Source: Sphingomicrobium aestuariivivum (GTDB taxonomy: Bacteria > Pseudomonadota > Alphaproteobacteria > Sphingomonadales > Sphingomonadaceae). Taken from it: a stretch of 64,000 bases of DNA. Positions 1 through 10,588 of this stretch are shown here, in pieces. The stretch covers positions 1,426,001 to 1,490,000 of the forward strand of contig NZ_CP102629.1 in the NCBI RefSeq assembly GCF_024721585.1, given 5' to 3'. Under the pieces are notes generated by a model. The model saw nothing but the letters and a program-made list of their open reading frames with translations, made no database searches and had not been told where the DNA came from. A program made the translations under genes and the position numbers. Within the stretch, counting starts at the first letter, position 1, and each line of letters begins with the position of its first letter.

Positions 1-28
1 TCAGTCCGGTGATGATCCCGACCCGCAT
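1..28 (-). CDS. N-terminus of a gene cut by the window edge, possibly a nucleosidase/phosphorylase-like protein
   Basis: On the minus strand an ATG at 28 opens MRVGIITGL and then leaves the window. A purine-rich ribosome binding site (aaggaa) lies about 11 bases upstream. The start resembles hopanoid-associated phosphorylases and other nucleoside phosphorylase-fold proteins, but nine residues cannot establish this. The call depends entirely on sequence outside the window. Confidence 0.35.
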
Positions 29-129
29 CGCCAAAAATTCCTTCTACTGGCGAGCATGGGAACGGTCCGCCGATTCGACCCCCACCTAGCTTGCAGACGC
101 TACGGATTGCTTACAATTTTGCAGGAATA

Positions 130-276
130 CTAGAGGGAGGGAATAATCCAGGCCAGCGACATGGCGATGACGATCAGGAAAAGCGACACGCCGAGCACCC
201 AACGGGTGATGTGCGGCTTGACCGCGCCCGTGGCCTCTTCCTCGGAAACATGGATTTCTTCGCCCTTGCGGTACAT
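130..276 (-). CDS. Small single-pass membrane protein (48 aa)
   Basis: A 48-residue protein with a charged, Glu-rich N-terminal segment (MYRKGEEIHVSEEEA), then one hydrophobic helix at about residues 26-46 (VLGVSLFLIVIAMSLAW) and a short tail. A purine-rich RBS (aaaggga) precedes the ATG. Short acidic tail-plus-helix proteins of this kind are common, unnamed genes in sphingomonads. The layout is also reminiscent of small cytochrome-oxidase accessory subunits, but no signature residues support that. The product and its membrane location are clear; the function is unknown. It lies divergent from the SLC13 permease. Confidence 0.6.
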   Translation of the reverse strand: MYRKGEEIHVSEEEATGAVKPHITRWVLGVSLFLIVIAMSLAWIIPSL

Positions 277-466
277 GCTCTGGTCCCTTTGCTATTCGGT
301 TCATCAACCGCCAAGCCCGCGACTTGGTTGCACCGCAGCAGCACCCGCTTTGGTCGGTGTCGGGCGCGAAGCGACGAAAAGCCTGTATTTTCGCGCTCGC
401 GCTACCTAGGCTTGCCGCCGTGCCACGCGCAGATGCCCGTTCCGACCCCCGAGGTGACCCGCTCTC

Positions 467-2251
467 GTGCTGAGCCTTCCCTCCCTTCACGCCGCGCTCG
501 CGCTGCTTGTCGCCATCTGCATGTTCGTGGCCTTTGCCTCGAACCGCTTCCGCGTCGAGATCATCAGCCTGATGACGATCGGCGTGATCGCGCTGATGCT
601 CTACCTCTTCCCGTTGCCGCAAACCAACCCCAAGGACGGGCTCGAGCTCGCCTTCGGCGGCTTCGGCCATACCGCACTGGTGACCATCTGCGCGCTGATG
701 GTGATGGGACGCGGGCTGGTGGTGACGGGTGCCCTCGAGCCCGCGGCCCGCGCGCTTGGCGGGGTGTTCAGGATCAACAACCATCTCGGACTTCTGGTGA
801 CGCTGCTGCTCGCCATGTTCGCCTCGATGGTGGTCAACGACACGCCGGTGCTGGTGCTGCTCATCCCCGTGATGGTGCAGCTGGCGGCGGGCGGGGCGAT
901 GCCGGCGTCCAAGACGCTCATCCCCTTGAATGCCGCCATCCTCATCGGCGGGATGGCAACGACGATCGGCACTTCGACCAACCTGCTCGTCGTCTCGATC
1001 GCCGCCGATCTCGGCATGCAGGAACTGCCGATCTTCCATTTCACGCCGATCGTGCTGATGGCCGCGCTGATCTGCCTGCCCTACATCTGGCTGGTGATGC
1101 CGCGGCTACTGCCCGACAACAGCCCCGAGGCAGGGCACGAGCCGCGCAAGTTCATCGCCACGCTGCGCGTTGGTACGGGGTCGAACTGGCTCGAGCGCAG
1201 CTATGAGGACTTCAAGGAAAAGCTGCCCGAAACCTTCTCCTTCCTGCGCAACCCCCGGACGCTCCAGCCGGGACAGCGGCTCGCCGCCTTCGCGACCGCC
1301 GATGCGCTCCGCGAGGCGGGGCGCAAGCTCGGCGCGGCCGCCGCGCCGCGCTGGCTGATCGACCGGTTGCAGAAGGAAAGCTCGGAAACCGGCGAGGATC
1401 TCGTCGAGGCCGAAATGGCGTTGAGCGGCGACAGCCGCCTCGTCGGCCGTACGCTCCAGACCGCGGGGATCCGCGGCGTCGCGGTGCTCGGGGTCGCGCA
1501 GGCGCCGAGCCGCAGCTTTGCCGCCCCGCGCGAGATGAGCGCCGAGGCGCGGCTCGCCGAGGGCGACATCCTCCTCGTCCTCGGCCGCGAAAGCGCGCTG
1601 CAGGAATTCGCCCAGAACGATGCGCTGCTGATGCTCGACGGCGCGCGCCCGCTACCGCGGCGCAGGAAGGCGCTGACCGCCATCGCCATCATGGGCACCG
1701 CCGTGCTGCTCGCCTCGCTCGGCATCGTGCCCATTGCCATCTCGGCGCTGGCGGGCGCGGTCGCCATGTTCGTCACAGGCTGCGTGCATTTCGACAAGGT
1801 GGGGCGCGCCCTGTCGGCCAAGGTGATCGTGCTGGTCGCCGCCTCCATCGCCATCGGGCGGCTCATCTTCGAGAGCGGTGCGGCGCAGTGGATGGGCGAG
1901 GTCCTCGGCTATGCGATGGCGGGGCTCGCACCGCCCTTCGTGCTGGCAATCATCATGCTGTTCGTCACACTGCTCACCAATTTCGCGTCCAACGCCACGG
2001 CGGCGGCGGTCGGCACCCCCATCGCTTTTTCGCTCGCAGGGCAGTTGGGGCTCGAGGTCGAGCCGATGGTGCTCGCCGTCCTGTTCGGCTGCAACCTGTG
2101 CTACGCCACGCCGATCGCCTACCAGACCAACATGCTGATCATGGCCGAGGGCGATTACCAGTTTAACGACTATCTCAAGACCGGCATCCCGCTCGTCATC
2201 CTGATGGTGGCGAGCCTGTCGGTCATTCTCTCGATCACCTACGGGCTCTAG
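467..2251 (+). CDS. SLC13/CitT-type permease with TrkA-C (RCK_C) domain
   Basis: A 594-residue inner-membrane transporter. The N-terminal half (about residues 1-215) has hydrophobic helices and the Asn/Thr-rich re-entrant motif of the ion-transporter superfamily (MVVNDTPVLVLLIP, TTIGTSTNLLV). A soluble TrkA-C regulatory domain follows at roughly 300-385 (LVGRTLQTAGIRGVAVLG, EGDILLVLG). The C-terminal helices repeat the motif (TNFASNATAAAVGTPI). The length matches the YfbS-like SLC13 family of about 600 aa, which moves anions such as dicarboxylates or sulfate with Na+. The substrate cannot be read from sequence. The start is a GTG with gaggtg upstream. No operon partner is seen. Confidence 0.85.
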   Translation: MLSLPSLHAALALLVAICMFVAFASNRFRVEIISLMTIGVIALMLYLFPLPQTNPKDGLELAFGGFGHTALVTICALMVMGRGLVVTGALEPAARALGGVFRINNHLGLLVTLLLAMFASMVVNDTPVLVLLIPVMVQLAAGGAMPASKTLIPLNAAILIGGMATTIGTSTNLLVVSIAADLGMQELPIFHFTPIVLMAALICLPYIWLVMPRLLPDNSPEAGHEPRKFIATLRVGTGSNWLERSYEDFKEKLPETFSFLRNPRTLQPGQRLAAFATADALREAGRKLGAAAAPRWLIDRLQKESSETGEDLVEAEMALSGDSRLVGRTLQTAGIRGVAVLGVAQAPSRSFAAPREMSAEARLAEGDILLVLGRESALQEFAQNDALLMLDGARPLPRRRKALTAIAIMGTAVLLASLGIVPIAISALAGAVAMFVTGCVHFDKVGRALSAKVIVLVAASIAIGRLIFESGAAQWMGEVLGYAMAGLAPPFVLAIIMLFVTLLTNFASNATAAAVGTPIAFSLAGQLGLEVEPMVLAVLFGCNLCYATPIAYQTNMLIMAEGDYQFNDYLKTGIPLVILMVASLSVILSITYGL

Positions 2252-2267
2252 GTGCCCCGCTGCGGCC

Positions 2268-2300
2268 AAAAGAAAAGGCCCGCCGGTTGACCGGCGAGCC
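2268..2300 (-). terminator. Rho-independent terminator downstream of the PspC-type operon
   Basis: On the minus strand, GGCTCGCCGG and CCGGCGGGCC pair as a 10-bp stem (one G-T pair) around a TCAA loop, followed directly by TTTTCTTTT. It lies about 47 bases beyond the stop of the PspC-type gene, so it ends that transcript. Confidence 0.85.
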
Positions 2301-2346
2301 TCGTCGCGTCGCCCCGGCCCATTGGCCGGGGGGCGGGTCGGGTCTC

Positions 2347-2535
2347 TTACCGCGCGCTGTCGGCGACGAGGCCCGTGATCAGGTAGAAAAGCAGCGCGGT
2401 GCCTGCCGAGATGAAGAAGCCGAGCACCCAGGCGAGGCGGACGAGCGTGACGTCGATCCCGAAATAGTCGGCGATGCCGGCGGAAACGCCCATCAGCTTG
2501 CCTTCAGCGGGTTTGACGAGAAACTTGCGGTCCAT
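2347..2535 (-). CDS. PspC domain protein (62 aa)
   Basis: A small membrane protein made only of a PspC domain: MDRKFLVKP, then GVSAGIADYFGIDVTLVRLAW, then one or two hydrophobic helices (VLGFFISAGTALLFYLITGLV). The family is linked to envelope stress responses. Here it stands alone, without pspA or pspB. The chosen ATG has a strong RBS (aaggaaag); a longer upstream reading gives a Ser/Pro-rich shadow and was rejected. It is probably cotranscribed with the 35-aa gene 46 bases upstream, and a terminator follows. Confidence 0.85.
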   Translation of the reverse strand: MDRKFLVKPAEGKLMGVSAGIADYFGIDVTLVRLAWVLGFFISAGTALLFYLITGLVADSAR

Positions 2536-2581
2536 GATGTGATATCTTTCCTTATTCGGTTGTGATGGTGGTGGTGGCCGG

Positions 2582-2689
2582 TTAGGCGATCGGGGCACCC
2601 GACAGCGCGGCGCTGAGGAACAGGCTGGCGACGATGATCGAACCGGCGAGCGAGACGAGGACGTCCTTGGCAGCATACTGAGCATTCAT
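2582..2689 (-). CDS. Small hydrophobic protein (35 aa) upstream of the PspC gene
   Basis: A 35-residue protein beginning MNAQYAAKDVLVSLAGS with one hydrophobic helix (IIVASLFLSAALSG). The second of two in-frame ATGs is chosen because the gggag element lies 7 bases before it; the first ATG (2695) would sit almost on the RBS. It is followed by the PspC gene, so the two are likely one operon. The function is unknown. Confidence 0.65.
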   Translation of the reverse strand: MNAQYAAKDVLVSLAGSIIVASLFLSAALSGAPIA

Positions 2690-2764
2690 TTTCATTCTCC
2701 CTTTTTTGTCGGCCCGGCCGTTGTGGCGGGCTTGCCAGTTACAATGCAGGGAGCGTGCCAAATG

Positions 2765-2791
2765 AAAAAAGCGAGCAAAATCAATGCTCGC
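2765..2791 (-). terminator. Rho-independent terminator after the 82-aa gene
   Basis: On the minus strand GCGAGCA and TGCTCGC pair as a 7-bp stem around a 7-base AT-rich loop, followed by TTTTTT. It lies 30 bases beyond the stop codon of the gene at 2821-3069. Confidence 0.8.
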
Positions 2792-2820
2792 CTTTCCGGT
2801 TCATGAACGGAGTTGGGACT

Positions 2821-3069
2821 TTATCCCGACTGTTTGGGGTTTTCCCCCACATGGGGGACAAGCGCCACGGGAATTTTCTCGATCTTGGTGCATTCCGCCT
2901 CGATCCATGGGGCGTCGATGTCCATCCGGCGCTCGAGCTCGGCGTCGATCGTCGCGATGCAGGCGGCCTCATTCTCGAAGCTCATGGTGCTGGCGGCGAC
3001 GGGTTCGCACATGGCGCCGCCATCGGCGCAGGCGAAGAGGAGGACGGCGAAATCGGCGGGGGAAAACAT
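2821..3069 (-). CDS. Hypothetical small cysteine-containing protein (82 aa)
   Basis: An 82-residue protein, MFSPADFAVLLFACADGGAMCEPV..., with three further Cys/acidic patches (ENEAACIATIDAELERR, APWIEAECTKI). The short hydrophobic start and spaced cysteines suggest a periplasmic or secreted small protein, although the signal is weak. A good terminator follows it. No domain is recognised. Confidence rests on coding-like composition and the terminator. Confidence 0.55.
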   Translation of the reverse strand: MFSPADFAVLLFACADGGAMCEPVAASTMSFENEAACIATIDAELERRMDIDAPWIEAECTKIEKIPVALVPHVGENPKQSG

Positions 3070-3201
3070 GCTAGGTCTTTCACATTACACGATGAATTTC
3101 CAAGACGAACGCGATGACGGGGCCCCCGTTCCGTGATTTCCGCAGGCGTAACGACCAAGGGCCGCATTGCGGATCGCTTCCGCGCGCCCTACCTCCCCGC
3201 C

Positions 3202-5016
3202 ATGGCCCGCCCCACCAAAGGACATGCCCCCGAGGGCGGCGACTTCCGCATCCTGCTCCGTTTCCTCCCCTGGCTCTGGCCCGAGGGGCGCACCGACTTG
3301 CGCGCGCGCGTGGTCGTCTCGATCCTCCTCGTCATCCTCGGCAAGGCGATCGTGCTGGCGGTGCCCTTTTTCTACAAAGAGGTGGTCGACCGCATGGCGG
3401 GCGAGGGCGGGGACGCCGCGCTCGGCATCATCCTCGGGCTTGTCGCGGCCTATGCGAGCATGCGGCTCCTCGGCACGCTCATAGACAACATCCGCAACGG
3501 CATCTTTGAGCGCGTCGGGCAGGAAGCGGCGAGGGGGCTGGCCTCCAAGCTCTTCCGCCACATCCACCGCCTCTCGCTGCGCTTCCACCTCGAGCGCCGC
3601 ACGGGCAGCCTGACGCGGCTCGTCGAGCGCGGGACCAAGAGCGTGGACTCCATGCTCTATTTCATCCTGTTCAATATCGCGCCGACCGCGATCGAGCTCA
3701 TTGGCATCGCGATCATCTTCACGGTGGAGTTCGGCTGGGGCCTGACCGCCGCGACGATGGTGATGGTGGTGGCCTATATCTGGTTCACCCGCGTGGTGAC
3801 CGACTGGCGCAACCAGATCCGCCGCGACATGAACAAGGTCGACCAGAAGGCCGCCCAGCGCGCGGTCGACAGCCTCCTCAATTACGAGACGGTCAAATAT
3901 TTCGGTGCCGAGGAGCGCGAGAGCGCGCGCTATGATGCGGCGGTCGAGAGCTATACCGACGCGGCGGTCAAGAACGAGACCAGCCTCGCCTGGCTCAATG
4001 CGGGCCAAGCGGTCATCACCAACCTGATGATGGCGGGCGCGATGGGCTATACCGTCTGGGGCTGGAGCGAGGGGCGCTTTACCCCGGGCGACGTGGTGCT
4101 CGTCAACTCGCTCCTGATGCAGCTCTACCGCCCCTTGAACATGCTCGGCTGGGTCTATCGCTCGATCAAGCAGGGGCTGATCGACATGGAAGAGATGTTC
4201 GGCCTCCTCGACACGCCAGTCGAGATCGAGGACGCCGAGGGCGCGCGGGACCTCACCGTCTGCGCGGGCCATGTGCGCTTCGAGGACGTGCGCTTCGGCT
4301 ACGGTCCCGACCGCGAAATCCTGAAGGGCATCAGCCTCGACATCCCCGCCGGCACCAGCCTCGCCGTCGTCGGTCCCTCGGGGGCGGGCAAGTCGACGCT
4401 CGCGCGCCTCCTCTACCGTTTCTACGAGCCGCAGGACGGGCGCATCACCATTGACCGCGTGGACATCGCCGAGGTGACGCAGGCAAGCTTGCGCGCCGCG
4501 ATCGGCATCGTCCCGCAGGACGCGGTGCTGTTTAACGACACGATCGGCTACAATATCGGCTACGGCCGCGAGGATGCCTCACAGGCCGAGGTGGAAGCCG
4601 CCGCGCGGGGTGCCGCCATCGACCGCTTCATCGCCTCGCTGCCCGAAGGCTATGACACCAAGGTCGGCGAGCGCGGCCTCAAGCTGTCAGGCGGCGAGAA
4701 GCAGCGCGTCGCCATCGCCCGCACGCTCCTCAAGGACCCGCCGATCCTGATCCTCGACGAGGCGACCAGCGCGCTCGACAGCGCGACCGAGCAGGACATC
4801 CAGGCGACGCTCGAGGATGTCATGCAAAAGCGCACCTCGATCATGATCGCCCACCGCCTCTCGACGGTGGTGCATGCCGACCAGATCGTTGTCCTCGATC
4901 AGGGCAAGGTCGCAGAACGCGGCACGCACGAGGAATTGTTGGCGCTGGGCGGGCTCTACGCCGATCTCTGGGCGCGGCAGGCACGCGAGCGGGCGTTGGA
5001 GAAGGCGGCGGAGTAG
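3202..5016 (+). CDS. Atm1-type ABC exporter (fused membrane and ATPase domains)
   Basis: A half-transporter of 604 residues. Six transmembrane helices (about 35-330) precede a nucleotide-binding domain with Walker A (GPSGAGKST), signature LSGGEKQRVAIAR, Walker B (ILILDEATSALD) and H-loop (IAHRLSTV). The long N-terminal domain with KEVVDRMAG and VKYFGAEERES matches the Atm1/ABCB7 group, which exports glutathione-linked sulfur species or metal-thiol conjugates across the inner membrane. It would act as a homodimer. The ATG at 3202 (MARPTKGH) is preferred because family members start close to it; the frame is open to a GTG at 3133, and neither has a clear RBS. Confidence 0.9.
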   Translation: MARPTKGHAPEGGDFRILLRFLPWLWPEGRTDLRARVVVSILLVILGKAIVLAVPFFYKEVVDRMAGEGGDAALGIILGLVAAYASMRLLGTLIDNIRNGIFERVGQEAARGLASKLFRHIHRLSLRFHLERRTGSLTRLVERGTKSVDSMLYFILFNIAPTAIELIGIAIIFTVEFGWGLTAATMVMVVAYIWFTRVVTDWRNQIRRDMNKVDQKAAQRAVDSLLNYETVKYFGAEERESARYDAAVESYTDAAVKNETSLAWLNAGQAVITNLMMAGAMGYTVWGWSEGRFTPGDVVLVNSLLMQLYRPLNMLGWVYRSIKQGLIDMEEMFGLLDTPVEIEDAEGARDLTVCAGHVRFEDVRFGYGPDREILKGISLDIPAGTSLAVVGPSGAGKSTLARLLYRFYEPQDGRITIDRVDIAEVTQASLRAAIGIVPQDAVLFNDTIGYNIGYGREDASQAEVEAAARGAAIDRFIASLPEGYDTKVGERGLKLSGGEKQRVAIARTLLKDPPILILDEATSALDSATEQDIQATLEDVMQKRTSIMIAHRLSTVVHADQIVVLDQGKVAERGTHEELLALGGLYADLWARQARERALEKAAE

Positions 5017-5117
5017 AAGCGCGCCAAACGACAATATGCGACAATTTGGGCGAGCGCTGCGATACGGCTGCGACGGGCCGGTGGCACAAACACTGCGTTC
5101 ATCACCGGAGTGTCGCC

Positions 5118-6566
5118 ATGTCCTTCAAGCCCGTCTCCCATTCGCTCTCGCTCGTCCTTGCCGCCTGCCTTGCCGCTTGCGGCGGAAGCGCGGGCAATGA
5201 CGATCCCTCGGCCCCGGATAGCGGGGGGAGCAGCAGCGGCGGCGGCGAGATCGACGGACCCGCGGTGGCGATCGATGCCCGGCCCGCAGCCGTCACCAAG
5301 GACGCCTTTGCGACCGTCGGCTTTTCCAGCAGTGGTGCCGCGCGCTTCGAATGCAGCCTCGACGGTGCGCCGGCATCCACCTGCGCGAGCCCCTTTGTCG
5401 CCATGCCGCTCGATGTGGGGGCGCACCAGCTGAAGGTCACCGCCTTCGACGCGAGCGGGCGGGCGGGGGCACCGGCGCTGGTGCAATGGACCAACAGCAG
5501 CATCTTCGGCGATGCCGCCGATTCCGTGCTCCACCCCGATCTGATCCGCACCAGCGTCGTTCCCGCACCGGTCGCGCCCAATAGCTGGAAGGGCATCCTG
5601 CGGATCAACTGCGACTTCGCCCACGCCGCCTATGACGATCCGATCGTCTTTCCCGACCAGCCCGGCAAGGCGCACCTCCATCGCTTCTATGGCAACATGC
5701 TGACCGACGCATCGAGCACGACGCAGAGCCTCTTCACGCAGGGCGCATCGACCTGCCAGGGCAACGAGCTCAACCGCTCGGCCTATTGGGTGCCGACGCT
5801 CCTCGCCCCCGCCTACGAGGCTGGCGGCGGACGCGCTCGCGACAGCAACGGCGATCCCGCCTTCAAGGCCGTGCCGGCGGTCGTCGGCAACGACGAGGTC
5901 GCACACGAAATCTTCTATTATTCGGCAGGGGTGAGCGACCTCGCCTCGATCCAGCCGATCCCGCTCGGCCTCAAGATGATCGCGGGCGATCATATGGGAT
6001 CGCCGGGGATGGAGCAGGACAGCTCCATCGCGCGCTGGCATTGCCAGTCGTGGGAATCGGACGAGGCGACGAACCCGCGCTGGAGCACGAGAATTCCAGA
6101 ATGCGCGGCCCCCGACCGGCTGCGCTTCGACCTCTTCTTCCCCAGCTGCTGGAACGGCACCGATCTCGACAGCGCCGACCACAAGAGCCACCTCGCCTAT
6201 CCGGTCGCCTCGGGCAGCCGCACGGTCTGTCCCGCCACCCATCCGGTGCCGATCATCCGCGTCAGCTTCCATTATGCCTTTGGCGTACTGCCCGATGTCG
6301 CCGATCCCGCCACCGGCACGACGCGCGGCTGGCAGCTGGCCTCGGACGGCTACACCGTCTCAACGGGCGCGCCGGGCGGCATGTCGCTCCACGGCGACTG
6401 GTTCAATGCCTGGCATCCCGAGGCGCTGGACGCGATCCTCGAGGGCTGCATCCAGCGCGGGCTCGACTGCCACGACGGCAATCTCGGCAACGGCTATCGC
6501 CTGTCGGGCACCCAGCCCGGCACGCAGGTCGAACCGGCGGTCATCAATGGAGGCAAGGGCGGGTAG
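5118..6566 (+). CDS. DUF1996 domain lipoprotein
   Basis: A 482-residue predicted lipoprotein. The signal peptide ends in a lipobox (LAACLAACGG), followed by a Gly/Ser-rich linker. An Ig-like segment at about 45-130 contains two Cys (FECSLDGAPASTC). The large C-terminal part (about 150-470) has hallmarks of DUF1996: ILRINCDFAHAAYDDPIVFP, KAHLHRFYGN, CWNGTDLDSADHKSHLAYP and HGDWFNAW. The family is common in fungi and actinobacteria and its activity is not established; the conserved His/Asp residues suggest a hydrolase or binding role. The ATG has ggag upstream. The gene converges with the HerA-like gene, with only six bases between stops. Confidence 0.75.
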   Translation: MSFKPVSHSLSLVLAACLAACGGSAGNDDPSAPDSGGSSSGGGEIDGPAVAIDARPAAVTKDAFATVGFSSSGAARFECSLDGAPASTCASPFVAMPLDVGAHQLKVTAFDASGRAGAPALVQWTNSSIFGDAADSVLHPDLIRTSVVPAPVAPNSWKGILRINCDFAHAAYDDPIVFPDQPGKAHLHRFYGNMLTDASSTTQSLFTQGASTCQGNELNRSAYWVPTLLAPAYEAGGGRARDSNGDPAFKAVPAVVGNDEVAHEIFYYSAGVSDLASIQPIPLGLKMIAGDHMGSPGMEQDSSIARWHCQSWESDEATNPRWSTRIPECAAPDRLRFDLFFPSCWNGTDLDSADHKSHLAYPVASGSRTVCPATHPVPIIRVSFHYAFGVLPDVADPATGTTRGWQLASDGYTVSTGAPGGMSLHGDWFNAWHPEALDAILEGCIQRGLDCHDGNLGNGYRLSGTQPGTQVEPAVINGGKGG

Positions 6567-6572
6567 ACGCGA

Positions 6573-8033
6573 TCACGCCGCCGCCGTCGTCCAGCCGAGG
6601 GCGGGCAGGGTGATGCTCGTCTTGCCGCCCATGTCGGTGCGCTTCACGATCAGTTCGCGCTCCTCGATATAGTCGATCAGGCGGCGCGCGCGGCTGAGGC
6701 TCGCGGTGCCGTAGATGGCGGCGATCTGGTCCTCGGTGGGCGAGGGGGCGCCGTCGCGCGCGGCCTTGGCGATGAGGAGGAAGGGCGCGAGCATGTCGTC
6801 GGGCAGCGCCTCGGCGGCCGCGAGCACCTCGCCCCAGTCGGGCTGCGGATCCTCGGGGATGCCCGCGCGGGCCGCTGCCAGCCGCCGCCCGAAAGCGGGC
6901 AGGTCGAGCGGGGGCGTCCGCAGCCCCTTCATCCGGCAGCGCACCGAAAAGTCCTGATAGGCAATGGGGGTGGAACGGGGCTTGCCGTCCTCTTCCTCGA
7001 CCATCGCGCCGAGCGCCTCGGCGATGATCGGCTCGACCTCTTCGGCATCGGGTGCGGGGACGGGGGGCTCGTCGGCGGCGCGGCGCGTGGTCACGGCGGC
7101 GGCAAGCTGTTCCATCATCGTTTCCGACGGCAGCGGCTTGGGCGCGGCCTTTTCGGGCTTGGGCGGCTCGGGCGCATCGGCGAGATCGTCGAACAAGAGC
7201 GAGGCGGCTTCCTCGCCCGTCGCGGTCGGCAGCGGGGTGAGCTGCGGCGTGGCGTCCTTGGGGCCGGTCTCGACGGTGCCGATCTTCACCTTGATGGGGC
7301 GCCGCGAAATGGCGGGGCCGAGGCCGAGGAACTGGCCGCGCTCGAGGTCGCGGATCGCCTCGGCCTGCCGCCGTTCCATACCGAGCAGGTCGGCGGCGCG
7401 CGCCATGTCGATGTCGAGGAAGGTGCGGCCCATGAGGAAATTCGAGGCTTCCGCCGCGACATTCTTCGCGAGCTTGGCGAGGCGCTGAGTGGCGATGATG
7501 CCCGCGAGCCCGCGCTTGCGCCCGCGGCACATGAGGTTGGTCATCGCGCCCAGCGAGGCGCGGCGAACGTCTTCGGGCACCTCGCCGCCCGCTGTGGGGG
7601 CGAACATCTGCGCCTCGTCGACGATGACCAATGCTGGAAACCACATGTCGCGGGGCGCGTCGAACAGGGTATTCAGGAAATTGGCGGCGCAGCGCATCTG
7701 GCCGTCGGCTTCCAAGCCTTCGAGGCTCAACACGACGCTCAACCGATGCTCGCGGATGCGCATGGCGAGCTTGCCGATCTCGGTTTCGCTGTGCGCGGCA
7801 CCTTCGACGACGACATGGCCGTATTTGTCCGCGAGCGTCGTGAATTCGCCTTCGGGATCGACGATGACCTGCTGCACCTGCCCCGCCGATTTCTCGAGCA
7901 GGCGGCGCAGAAGGTGCGACTTGCCGCTCCCCGAATTGCCCTGGACGAGCAGGCGGGTGGCGAGCAGTTCTTCAAGATTGAGGGTCGCGCTCTTTCCGTA
8001 AGGATCGAGACCCATGTCGACGCTGATAGGCAT
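6573..8033 (-). CDS. HerA/DUF87-type ATP-binding protein
   Basis: A 486-residue ATPase of the HerA/FtsK-like superfamily. Walker A is NSGSGKS near residue 35, Walker B is ALVIVDEAQMF near 135, and a later segment MCRGRKRGLAGIIATQR matches the arginine-rich stretch of DUF87/DUF853 proteins. The C-terminal 200 residues are acidic and low complexity, then carry a possible winged-helix segment (PTEDQIAAIYGTASLSRARRLIDYIEERELI). Family members move DNA or DNA-protein complexes; no NurA-type nuclease is nearby. The ATG at 8033 (MPISVDMG) is chosen over an upstream one because homology-like sequence begins there. It is divergent from the DUF442 gene. Confidence 0.8.
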   Translation of the reverse strand: MPISVDMGLDPYGKSATLNLEELLATRLLVQGNSGSGKSHLLRRLLEKSAGQVQQVIVDPEGEFTTLADKYGHVVVEGAAHSETEIGKLAMRIREHRLSVVLSLEGLEADGQMRCAANFLNTLFDAPRDMWFPALVIVDEAQMFAPTAGGEVPEDVRRASLGAMTNLMCRGRKRGLAGIIATQRLAKLAKNVAAEASNFLMGRTFLDIDMARAADLLGMERRQAEAIRDLERGQFLGLGPAISRRPIKVKIGTVETGPKDATPQLTPLPTATGEEAASLLFDDLADAPEPPKPEKAAPKPLPSETMMEQLAAAVTTRRAADEPPVPAPDAEEVEPIIAEALGAMVEEEDGKPRSTPIAYQDFSVRCRMKGLRTPPLDLPAFGRRLAAARAGIPEDPQPDWGEVLAAAEALPDDMLAPFLLIAKAARDGAPSPTEDQIAAIYGTASLSRARRLIDYIEERELIVKRTDMGGKTSITLPALGWTTAAA

Positions 8034-8125
8034 TGTCAGGACCCTGCCCCCCAAGTGCTTGCGAGACAAGCGCGAAACCCGCATGGGGGGCCGCGCATTG
8101 GGCTTTTGCAGCAGGAGTGTGGTCG

Positions 8126-8542
8126 ATGATCCTCAAGAAAGTGTCGCTGGACGGCGAATTCCATGTCGGTAGCCAGATCGCGCTCGACGATGTCGAGGCG
8201 TTGAAGGGCGAGGGCTTCGCGATGATCATCAACAACCGGCCCGATCACGAGGTCGACGACCAGCCGACCGCGGTCGAGCTCGAGGAAGCCTGCAAGGCGG
8301 CCGGCCTCAAATATGCGCATATCCCGATCGGGCGCGGCATCTCGCCCGCCGATGTCGCAGCCGAATGCGCAGCGCTCGACGAGGCCGGCGGGGCCAAGAC
8401 CTTCGCCTTCTGCCGCTCGGGCACGCGGTCGACGCTGATGTGGGCGCTGGCGCATCACGACAAGGGGCGCCCCGTCGCCGAGCTGCGCGACAAGGCGCAG
8501 GACGCGGGCTACAGCCTCGATCCGATCAGCCACCTCCTCTAA
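8126..8542 (+). CDS. DUF442 / TIGR01244-type phosphatase-fold protein
   Basis: A 138-residue protein with the cysteine-loop FCRSGTRS, the CX4R-like phosphatase/sulfurtransferase signature of the DUF442 group. The group also forms the N-terminal domain of Blh-type beta-lactamase-like hydrolases involved in sulfide metabolism. Other family-like stretches are MIINNRPDHEVDDQP and YAHIPIGRGISP. The start has AGGAG nine bases upstream. It is free-standing here, 41 bases before recQ. The fold is confident and the substrate unknown. Confidence 0.8.
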   Translation: MILKKVSLDGEFHVGSQIALDDVEALKGEGFAMIINNRPDHEVDDQPTAVELEEACKAAGLKYAHIPIGRGISPADVAAECAALDEAGGAKTFAFCRSGTRSTLMWALAHHDKGRPVAELRDKAQDAGYSLDPISHLL

Positions 8543-8583
8543 GCAGGTTGTGGCGGCGCCCGCGCCGCGCTAGCGGTTGACGG

Positions 8584-10347
<1,764 letters not shown>

Positions 10348-10360
10348 TCTTGTCCGACGC

Positions 10361-10588
10361 CTAATCCTCGGCGACGACGGCGTCGGGGGGCAGTCTCAGG
10401 ATGTCCTGCGCGATGGCGAGGTCGCTGTCGTCGACCATCAACCGGACCCAGGCGAGCCCGCCCCCGCCGAACACGCTGTTGAGCCCACCGTCGAAGATCA
10501 TCGCGGGGATATTCTCGGCCTCGAGGCGGTGACGCGCGAGGTCGGCTTCGACCTGCGTGGGATAGCGCGCCGCCTCGACGAGGCTCAT
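10361..10588 (-). CDS. DUF2007 putative signal-transducing protein
   Basis: A 75-residue soluble protein of the DUF2007 family: LVEAARYPTQVEADLARHRLEAENI, a GLNSVFGGGG loop, then RLMVDDSDLAIAQDIL. The compact fold resembles ferredoxin-like ACT/PII-type modules; the role is unknown. Its ATG overlaps the tldD stop as ATGA, so it is the last gene of that minus-strand group. A longer upstream reading overlaps tldD and was rejected. Confidence 0.8.
   Translation of the reverse strand: MSLVEAARYPTQVEADLARHRLEAENIPAMIFDGGLNSVFGGGGLAWVRLMVDDSDLAIAQDILRLPPDAVVAED

Noticed and set aside
2311-2333. CCCGGCCCATTGGCCGGG hairpin next to the PspC-operon terminator
   Set aside because: It has no T-tract on either strand and lies beside a much better terminator, so it gains no separate role.
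3085-4272. 395-codon minus-strand frame over the Atm1-type exporter
   Set aside because: Antisense shadow of the exporter; His/Asp/Arg-rich without motifs.
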